In this document: one piece after another, positions 58,169-64,000 of the stretch | Layout of the letters: every line of letters begins with the position of its first letter | Position numbering within the stretch: the stretch's first letter is position 1 | DNA from: Tahibacter soli | GTDB taxonomy: Bacteria; Pseudomonadota; Gammaproteobacteria; Xanthomonadales; Rhodanobacteraceae | DNA: 64,000 nt | Direction: 5' to 3' | Assembly (NCBI RefSeq): GCF_025717065.2 | Contig: NZ_JAOVZO020000020.1 | Location: forward strand, 620,001-684,000 | Notes under the pieces: generated by a model | What the model saw: only the letters and a program-made list of their open reading frames with translations | What the model was told of the DNA's origin: nothing | The model's database searches: none | Made by a program: the position numbers and the translations under genes

Positions 58169-58861
58169 TCAGACGCCGCGCCAGCGGTAGCCGACGCCCG
58201 GCTCGGTTTCGAGCCAGCGCGGCGCGGCGGCGTCGTCGCCGAGCTTCTGACGCAGCTTGCCGACGGCAATACGCAAATAGTGCGTATCTTCCACATGCGT
58301 CGGTCCCCACAGTTCGCGCAGCAGCTGCTGCTGCGTGACCACGCGTCCGGCATGCCGCACGAGCAGTGCGACGATCGCGTATTCCTTGCGCGTCAGATGC
58401 ACCGCCGCGCCGTCGAGCGTCACTTCGCGCCGCGCGAGATCGATGCGCAAACGCCCGTCGTCGTACACCGGCGCGGCCGTTTCGCCGGGCCGCCCGCGCA
58501 GCAGCACGCGAATGCGCGCGGCCAGTTCCTCGACGCCGAACGGCTTGGTCACGTAGTCGTTCGCGCCGGCGTCGAGCGCGCGCACCTTCTCCGACTCGCT
58601 CGCGCGCACCGACAGCACGAGCACCGGTACCGCGCTCCATTCGCGCAACTGGCGCAGTACATCGTGACCCTCGATGTCGGGCAGGCCGAGGTCGAGCACG
58701 ACGAGGTCGATGCTGCGCGTCGCGGCGCGTTCGAGGGCTTCGTGCCCGGTCGCCGCGAGCAGCGTCGCGTAGCCCTGCGCGCGCAGGCTGATGTCGAGAA
58801 ACTTGCGGATCTGCGGCTCGTCGTCGACGACGAGCACGCACGGCAGGGCGGCGTCGTTCAT
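58169..58861 (-). CDS. kdpE: Two-component response regulator KdpE
   Basis: A 230-residue OmpR/PhoB-type regulator of the potassium-uptake system. The receiver domain has VVDDEP (acidic pocket), phosphoacceptor D57 in VLDLGLPD, and the TKPF lysine; the C-terminal winged helix has LTRKEYAIVALLVRHAGRVVTQQQLLRELWG and HYLRIAVGKLRQKL. It is the partner of the KdpD kinase encoded immediately upstream. Potassium limitation or osmotic stress is the usual trigger. Confidence 0.95.
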   Translation of the reverse strand: MNDAALPCVLVVDDEPQIRKFLDISLRAQGYATLLAATGHEALERAATRSIDLVVLDLGLPDIEGHDVLRQLREWSAVPVLVLSVRASESEKVRALDAGANDYVTKPFGVEELAARIRVLLRGRPGETAAPVYDDGRLRIDLARREVTLDGAAVHLTRKEYAIVALLVRHAGRVVTQQQLLRELWGPTHVEDTHYLRIAVGKLRQKLGDDAAAPRWLETEPGVGYRWRGV

Positions 58862-58899
58862 GCGCGGAGTGTGTCAGCGGCGCGCGCGCGTGTCGACGC

Positions 58900-61599
58900 T
58901 CAGGTGTCGGCGTCCACGTCGGGCTGCGGTTCGGCCGTCAGCGGCAGCACCACGCGTATCGTCGTGCCCACGCCGTCGTCGCCCGGCAACGCCTGCACCG
59001 CTCCGCCGTGCGCGCCGATCATGCCCTGGCAGATCGACAGGCCCAGGCCGGTGCCGTGCTTGCCGCGATCGCCGCGCTCGACCGAATAGAACATGTCGAA
59101 GATGCGCGCGCGCTCGTCTTCGGGAATGCCCGGCCCGGCGTCGGTCACGTCGATCGTCAGCTCGCCGCCCGAACGCGTCGCGCGCACGCGCACCGGCGCG
59201 CCCGCCGGTGAAAATTTTGCCGCGTTTTCCATAATATTGAACAGCGCCTGCTCGATCAGCGCCGGATGCACGTACATCAGCGGCAGCCCGGGCTCGATGT
59301 CGCGTTCGAGCGGCGTTTCGGGAAACGCCTTGCGCAGACGCAGCGCGCACGCGCCGACGATCTCGTCGAGCGCGACCCAGTCGCGCGCGAGCTTGAGCGT
59401 GCCGTGACCCAGTCGCGTCATGTCGAGCAGGTTCTGGATGTAGCGGTCGAGCCGCTGGCCTTCGGCGACGATGCCGCCGAGCAGTTCGTCGCGCTCGGTG
59501 CCGGCCATGCGCTCGCCGTAGCGCTGCAGGCTCTCGGCCGAGCCGAGCATCGCCGCGAGCGGCGAGCGCAGGTCGTGCGACACCGACGACAGCAGCGCCG
59601 CGCGCAGGCGCTCGGTTTCGCCCTGCACGCGCGCGTTCTCCAGCTCGTCGGCCAGCAGCGTGCGCGCGAGCGCCTGCGCGATGTCCTGCACGATCGCCTG
59701 CACGAGATCGCGCCGCTGCGGCGTCAGCACGGTTTCCTCGCGCGGCAGGCGCAGCGCGATGACGCCGAGCTTGCGGCCGTCGCCCGTCATCGGCAGCAGC
59801 CAGCAGCCCGACGCGTTCAGCGTGTCGGTGTAGCGGCCGGCCGGCTGGTCGTGGTTGAGCGCCCAGTCGGCGGCCGCGCGGTCGGTCGCGCCGAGCGCGA
59901 ACGCGGCCGGCATCGCCGCGGCGATCGCGAGCGGCTCGTTCGCGGCGGCCGGCGTCAGCACGGCCGCCTCGGCGTCGAACGCGCGCGCGAGCGTGCGCGC
60001 GCCGATCGCGGCGACCTGCCCCGCATCGGCCGCGGCGGCGAGATCGCGGCCGAGACGTCCGAGCAGGCTCGCGTGCGCGTTCGAGTCGCGCAGCATCTGC
60101 ACCTGCGCGGCAAGACGCGTGGCGAGCCGCGAACAGATCAGCGCCGTGGCGAGAAACAGGATCACGGTCAGCGCGTCGTTGCCGTTGGCGATCGCGAGCG
60201 TGTAGCGCGGCGGCGCGAAGAAAAAGTTGTAGCCGAGAAAGCACACCACCGCGCTGAACACCGCCACGCTCATGCGCGAGCGCACCGCGACGATCAGCAC
60301 CGCGACGGTGAAGATCTGCGACAGGTTCGACACCGACAGATAGCGGTCGGCCAGATGCGCGAGCGCGAGCGCGGCGAGCGACACCGCGAGCGCGAAGCCG
60401 TAGTCGCGCCACGGCCCGCGCGGCGTCTGCAGCGCGCGGCGCGACTTCGCGCGCGCGATGGGCGTGGCGACGATCGTCAGTTCCACGTGCGCGCCGCGCG
60501 CGAGCAGCTGCTGCGTCAGCGTGCGGTTGAACAATCGCGCGAACGGCCGATCGCGCGTGCGGCCGATCACGATCGTCGCGACGCCGTTGCGCGATGCGTA
60601 GCCGAGCAGTTCGTCGGCGACGTCGACGCCGCGCAGCGTCTCGACGTCGCCGCCGAGCCGTTGCGCCAGGCGCAGCGATGCGTCCAGGCGCGAGCGACGC
60701 TCCGGGTCGGCGGCCTCGCGGCCCGTTTCGACGTGCACGATCGTCCACGGCGCCTGCCGGCGTTCGGCGACGCGACGCGCGATGCGCACGAGGTATTCGC
60801 TATTCTCGCTGCCGTCGATCGCCGCGAGCACGCGGCGCCGCACCGGCACCGCGCCGCCGCCGAGCGCGGTCTGGTATTCGCGCAGGTCGGCATCGACGCG
60901 ATCGGCAACGGCCTGTACCGCAAGCTCGCGCAGCGCGGTCAGGTTCGACGCGGTGAAGAAGCGTTCGAGCGCGCTCGCCGCGAGTTCGGGCAGGTACACC
61001 TTGCCCTGGCGCAGCCGCGCGATCAGCTCGCGCGGCGGCAGGTCGATCAGCACCACGTCGCGCGCACGGTCGACGAACGCGTCGGGCACGGTTTCGCGCA
61101 CGCGCACGCCGGTGATCTGCTGCACGACGTCGTTCAGGCTTTCCAGATGCTGGATGTTGACGGTGGTGTAGACGTCGATGCCGGCCGCGAGCAGGTCTTC
61201 GATGTCCTGGTAGCGGCGCTCGTGGCGGCTGCCCGGCACGTTGCGGTGCGCGAGTTCGTCGACGAGCACCACGCGCGGACGGCGCGCGAGCGCGGCGTCG
61301 ACGTCGAACTCGTCGTGCGTGCGACCGGCGTGCGTCATCGCGCGGCGCGGCAGTATTTCCAGACCGTCGAGCAGGCTCGCGGTATCGGCGCGGCCGTGCG
61401 TTTCGACGAGGCCGACGACGACGTCGACGCCCTGGCGCGCGAGATCGCGCGCGGCCGACAGCATCGCGTAGGTCTTGCCGACGCCGGGCGCGGCGCCGAG
61501 AAACACCTTGAGCCGGCCGGCGCCGTCGTGATCGAGCTGGCCGAGCAGCGCGTCGGCTTTGGCGTGGCGTTCGCGGTCGGTGTCGGTGCTTTCTGCCAT
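58900..61599 (-). CDS. kdpD: Potassium sensor histidine kinase KdpD
   Basis: An 899-residue sensor kinase. The N-terminal KdpD domain has the Walker-like GAAPGVGKT (35-43) and VVGLVETHGR; a universal-stress-protein-like domain follows (RRRVLAAIDGSENSEYLVRIA). Four closely spaced helices (FALAVSLAALALAHLADR onward) form the DUF4118 region, then a GAF-like domain and the kinase core: HisKA SSVSHDLRSPLAAML with the phosphoacceptor His, and HATPase with NIMENAAKFSP and GTGLGLSICQGM. It senses low K+ or turgor and phosphorylates KdpE. A repeat element separates it from kdpC upstream. Confidence 0.95.
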   Translation of the reverse strand: MAESTDTDRERHAKADALLGQLDHDGAGRLKVFLGAAPGVGKTYAMLSAARDLARQGVDVVVGLVETHGRADTASLLDGLEILPRRAMTHAGRTHDEFDVDAALARRPRVVLVDELAHRNVPGSRHERRYQDIEDLLAAGIDVYTTVNIQHLESLNDVVQQITGVRVRETVPDAFVDRARDVVLIDLPPRELIARLRQGKVYLPELAASALERFFTASNLTALRELAVQAVADRVDADLREYQTALGGGAVPVRRRVLAAIDGSENSEYLVRIARRVAERRQAPWTIVHVETGREAADPERRSRLDASLRLAQRLGGDVETLRGVDVADELLGYASRNGVATIVIGRTRDRPFARLFNRTLTQQLLARGAHVELTIVATPIARAKSRRALQTPRGPWRDYGFALAVSLAALALAHLADRYLSVSNLSQIFTVAVLIVAVRSRMSVAVFSAVVCFLGYNFFFAPPRYTLAIANGNDALTVILFLATALICSRLATRLAAQVQMLRDSNAHASLLGRLGRDLAAAADAGQVAAIGARTLARAFDAEAAVLTPAAANEPLAIAAAMPAAFALGATDRAAADWALNHDQPAGRYTDTLNASGCWLLPMTGDGRKLGVIALRLPREETVLTPQRRDLVQAIVQDIAQALARTLLADELENARVQGETERLRAALLSSVSHDLRSPLAAMLGSAESLQRYGERMAGTERDELLGGIVAEGQRLDRYIQNLLDMTRLGHGTLKLARDWVALDEIVGACALRLRKAFPETPLERDIEPGLPLMYVHPALIEQALFNIMENAAKFSPAGAPVRVRATRSGGELTIDVTDAGPGIPEDERARIFDMFYSVERGDRGKHGTGLGLSICQGMIGAHGGAVQALPGDDGVGTTIRVVLPLTAEPQPDVDADT

Positions 61600-61629
61600 G
61601 TTGAAATTGTCACCGATCGGTCAAAGCCA

Positions 61630-61761
61630 TCTCCCCCAACTGCCGTTGGGGGAGAGGGTTGGGTGAGGGGGTGGCGTATCGCACTTCGTCGAGGTCGAGG
61701 AAAACCGCAGCGTCGCCCCCTCACCCCAGCCCTCTCCCCCAAGCAAGCTTGGGGGAGAGGG
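61630..61761. repeat. Dispersed palindromic repeat, copy 5 (short form)
   Basis: About 132 bp between kdpC and kdpD. Left stem ctcccccaac/gttgggggag, then ttgggtgagggggtggcg, core cttcgtcgaggtcgagg, cgccccctcaccccagccc and right stem ctctcccccaagc/gcttgggggagaggg. Confidence 0.85.
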
Positions 61762-61769
61762 AGACGTTG

Positions 61770-62378
61770 CTACTTTGTGCCCTGCGACGCGTCGAGCGCA
61801 AGATTGAGTTCGAGCACGTTCACGCGCGCCGCGCCGAACACGCCGAGCGTCGGCTTGCGCGTATGCGCCTTGATCGCCGCTTCGACGTGGGCGTAGGTCA
61901 GGCCGCGCGCCTGCGCGACGCGTGCCGCCTGCACGTGCGCCGCCGCCGGCGAGATATCCGGATCGAGGCCCGAACCCGACGCGGTCACGAGATCGCTCGG
62001 TATCTGCAGCGGCGCGACGCCGTCGCGCGCGGCGACGGCCGCGGAATCCTTCGCGATGCGTTCGCGCAGCGCCGGATTGCTGCTCGCGAGGTTGCTGCCC
62101 GACGCGGCCTTCGGATCGTAGCCGGCCGCCGACGGCCGCGGCTGGAAATAGCGCGCGTCGGCGAACGGCTGCGCGACGAGGCGCGAGCCGACGACGCGTC
62201 CGTCGCGCTCGATCAGGCTGCCGGTCGCCTGATGCGGAAACAGCGCGCCGCCGAGCACGGTCGAAACGACCGGATAGAAGAGGCCGCAGAAGACGACGAG
62301 GACGGCGCACCAGATCAGCGCGGGGGCGTAGCCGCCGCCGCGGTCGTCGAGGATTGTGGAATTGTCAATAGTGTTCAT
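61770..62378 (-). CDS. kdpC: Potassium-transporting ATPase KdpC subunit
   Basis: KdpC is the single-span accessory subunit of KdpFABC. The 202 residues contain one helix (ALIWCAVLVVFCGLFYPVVSTVLGGALFP), then ATGSLIERDGRVVGSRLVAQPFADARYFQPRPSAAGYDPKAASGSNLASSNPAL, the conserved cytosolic/periplasmic domain, and SGLDPDISPAAAHVQAARVAQARG near the end. It lies between kdpB and kdpD with repeat elements on both sides, so the operon is interrupted twice. The ATG at 62378 is preceded by aaggtgac. Confidence 0.93.
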   Translation of the reverse strand: MNTIDNSTILDDRGGGYAPALIWCAVLVVFCGLFYPVVSTVLGGALFPHQATGSLIERDGRVVGSRLVAQPFADARYFQPRPSAAGYDPKAASGSNLASSNPALRERIAKDSAAVAARDGVAPLQIPSDLVTASGSGLDPDISPAAAHVQAARVAQARGLTYAHVEAAIKAHTRKPTLGVFGAARVNVLELNLALDASQGTK

Positions 62379-62396
62379 GTTGTCACCTTGTCGTAG

Positions 62397-62531
62397 CCCT
62401 CTCCCCCGCATGCCTGCGGGGGAGAGGGTTGGGTGAGGGGGTGACGCGTCGCGCTGCGTCGAGATCGACGAAGACTCCGGCGCGGCCCCCTCACCCCGAC
62501 CCTCTCCCCCAAGCGAGCTTAGGGGAGAGGG
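62397..62531. repeat. Dispersed palindromic repeat, copy 6 (short form)
   Basis: About 135 bp between kdpB and kdpC. Left stem ccctctcccccgca/tgcgggggagaggg, then ttgggtgagggggtgacgcgtcgc, core ctgcgtcgagatcgacg, ccccctcaccccgaccc and right stem ctctcccccaagc/gcttaggggagag (one mismatch). Confidence 0.85.
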
Positions 62532-62537
62532 AGTTGT

Positions 62538-64000
62538 TCACCGCGCGCCGGTCACCGCCGCCAGCACCATATCGATCAGCTTGATCGCGACGAACGGCAG
62601 CATCACGCCGCCCACGCCGAACACCAGCAAGTTCCTGCGCAGCAGCGCTTCGGCACCGCCTGGCTTGAACGACACGCCGCGCAGCGCGAGCGGGATCAGC
62701 GCCGGAATGATCAACGCGTTGAAGATCAGCGCCGCCAGCACCGCGTTGACCGGCCCCGACAGCCGCATGATGTCGAGCGCCGCCATGCCCGGTATCGCCG
62801 CGACGAAGATCGCCGGGATGATCGCGAAATACTTCGACACGTCGTTGGCGAGCGAAAACGTCGTCAACGCGCCGCGCGTGATCAGGAGCTGCTTGCCGAT
62901 CTCCACGACCGACAGCAGCTTGGTCGGATCGGAATCGAGATCGACCATGTTGCCGGCCTCTTTCGCGGCCTGCGTGCCGGAATTCATCGCCAGGCCGATG
63001 TCGGCCTGCGCGAGCGCCGGCGCGTCGTTCGTGCCGTCGCCGACCATCGCGACGAGCCGGCCCTGCGCCTGTTCGTGACGGATGCGCGCGAGCTTGTCCT
63101 CGGGCTTGGCCTCGGCGAGAAAATCGTCGACGCCGGCCTCGGCCGCGATCGCCGCGGCGGTCAGCGGATTGTCGCCGGTGATCATCACCGTGCGCACGCC
63201 CATCGCGCGCAGCCGCGCGAAGCGTTCGCGCACGCCGTGCTTGACGATGTCGGCGAGCGCCACGACGCCCAGGATGCGGCTCTGGTCGGCGACGACCAGC
63301 GGCGTCGCGCCGCTCCTCGCCACGCGGTCGACCGCGGCGTCGAGATCGCCGGGCAGCGCGACGTTGCCGCCGCGCGCCCACGCGACGATCGCGCTGCGCG
63401 CGCCCTTGCGGATGCGCCGGCCGTTGGCGAGATCGACGCCGGACATACGCGACTCGGCACTGAAGGGAATGAACGTCGACTCGGCGACGTCGCCGGCGCT
63501 CGCGCCCTGCGCCTGTGCGAGCGCGACGATCGACTTGCCTTCCGGCGTCGGGTCGGCGAGCGAGGCGAGCAGCGCGGCTTCGCGCAGGTCCGGCGCGCGC
63601 GCGCCGCCGACGGCGATGAACTCGGTCGCGCGACGGTCGCCGAGCGTGATCGTGCCGGTCTTGTCGAGCAGCAGCGTATCGATGTCGCCGGCGAGTTCGA
63701 CCGCCTTGCCCGATTTGGCGATCACGTTCGCCTCGAGCGCGCGGTTCATGCCGGCGATGCCGATCGCGGGCAACAGGCCGCCGATCGTCGTCGGAATCAG
63801 ACACACGAGCAGCGCCACGAGCACGACGACGTCGATGTGCACGCCGGCCGACCGGCCGAGCGCCGGCAAGGTCACGACGACGGCGAGAAACACGAGCGTC
63901 AGCGCCGCGAGCAGCACGGTCAGCGCGAGCTCGTTCGGCGTCTTCTGGCGCTGCGCGCCTTCGACGAGCGCGATCATGCGGTCGAGGAAGCTCGCGCCGG
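62538..64000 (-). CDS. kdpB: Potassium-transporting ATPase KdpB subunit (N-terminus outside window)
   Basis: The P-type ATPase subunit of the high-affinity K+ pump KdpFABC. About 486 residues are visible; the first ~200 residues (A-domain and first helices) lie beyond the right edge, where the frame is open. Visible are [21 protein letters not shown], the phosphorylation motif DKTGTIT, the [11 protein letters not shown] nucleotide-binding region, [29 protein letters not shown] and [23 protein letters not shown] of the P-domain, and the C-terminal helices. It is expected to follow kdpA further right. Confidence 0.96.
   Translation of the reverse strand, partial: GASFLDRMIALVEGAQRQKTPNELALTVLLAALTLVFLAVVVTLPALGRSAGVHIDVVVLVALLVCLIPTTIGGLLPAIGIAGMNRALEANVIAKSGKAVELAGDIDTLLLDKTGTITLGDRRATEFIAVGGARAPDLREAALLASLADPTPEGKSIVALAQAQGASAGDVAESTFIPFSAESRMSGVDLANGRRIRKGARSAIVAWARGGNVALPGDLDAAVDRVARSGATPLVVADQSRILGVVALADIVKHGVRERFARLRAMGVRTVMITGDNPLTAAAIAAEAGVDDFLAEAKPEDKLARIRHEQAQGRLVAMVGDGTNDAPALAQADIGLAMNSGTQAAKEAGNMVDLDSDPTKLLSVVEIGKQLLITRGALTTFSLANDVSKYFAIIPAIFVAAIPGMAALDIMRLSGPVNAVLAALIFNALIIPALIPLALRGVSFKPGGAEALLRRNLLVFGVGGVMLPFVAIKLIDMVLAAVTGAR

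Noticed and set aside
59266-61896. 876-codon plus-strand frame opposite kdpD
   Set aside because: Shadow of kdpD; low-complexity and domain-free.

Overview
The window is GC-rich (close to 70% by eye), densely coded bacterial chromosome, most likely from a gammaproteobacterium of the order Lysobacterales (Xanthomonadales), perhaps Rhodanobacteraceae (Dokdonella-like). The taxonomic clues are inferential: an adjacent MurD2-MurL pair (the L-glutamate/epimerase variant of peptidoglycan synthesis described in Xanthomonas), a fused aspartokinase/diaminopimelate decarboxylase, sec and rnf-nth gene orders typical of gammaproteobacteria, CTERM and IFxDGF-like tails on exported proteins, and a dispersed ccctctccccc/gggggagaggg palindromic repeat. 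There are no phage genes, transposases or CRISPR arrays.

Layout. 1-2845: the end of a DUF11 surface protein, then an inositol-monophosphatase family enzyme. 3145-6445 (minus): yajC-secD-secF. 6591-11141 (plus): rnfC-rnfD-rnfG-rnfE-nth; rnfA and rnfB are absent and RnfE has lost both family cysteines. 11271-12724 (minus): an AT-richer islet of small unknown genes. 13094-14224: OprO/P-type porin. 14774-17713: the most interesting locus, a bufferin/HvfABCD-type RiPP cluster: a secreted precursor with six EGKCG motifs wrapped around two EF-hand loops, a DUF692 (MNIO) enzyme, a DUF2063 partner and a DoxX membrane protein. 17842-19096: RNase T, FmdB zinc ribbon, DUF2845. 19285-21696 (minus): a four-gene Rag/MglA-like GTPase plus two roadblock-type proteins plus an unknown protein. 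22129-25488: GNAT, spermidine-synthase-like, DUF4097, Gdx/SugE with a guanidine-II (mini-ykkC) riboswitch, DUF1993. 25647-25723: tRNA-Arg(CCU).

25817-35151: methyltransferase and FAD oxidase divergent from an HTH regulator, dienelactone hydrolase, murD2-murL, lysAC. 35539-47342: exported proteins, amidohydrolase, esterase, APC permease, a two-subunit molybdenum hydroxylase, and an M28 peptidase flanked by two related single-TM proline-rich proteins. 47543-53174: glycine-zipper protein, alpha/beta hydrolase, a CadC-like wHTH-TM-TPR regulator and a HAF-repeat secreted protein. 53504-58162: EF-G2, PepSY protein, catalase with a likely OxyR site, tiny DUF3096 protein. 58169-64000 (minus): kdpE, kdpD, kdpC and the C-terminal part of kdpB.

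Six copies of one palindromic repeat (2895, 8173, 16877, 46246, 61630, 62397) sit between genes; four are inside apparent operons (rnfC/rnfD, hvfC/hvfD, kdpB/kdpC, kdpC/kdpD), where they may shape mRNA ends or translation. The islet and the HvfA-like precursor are the least conventional parts; most of the rest is core metabolism, export and envelope biology.
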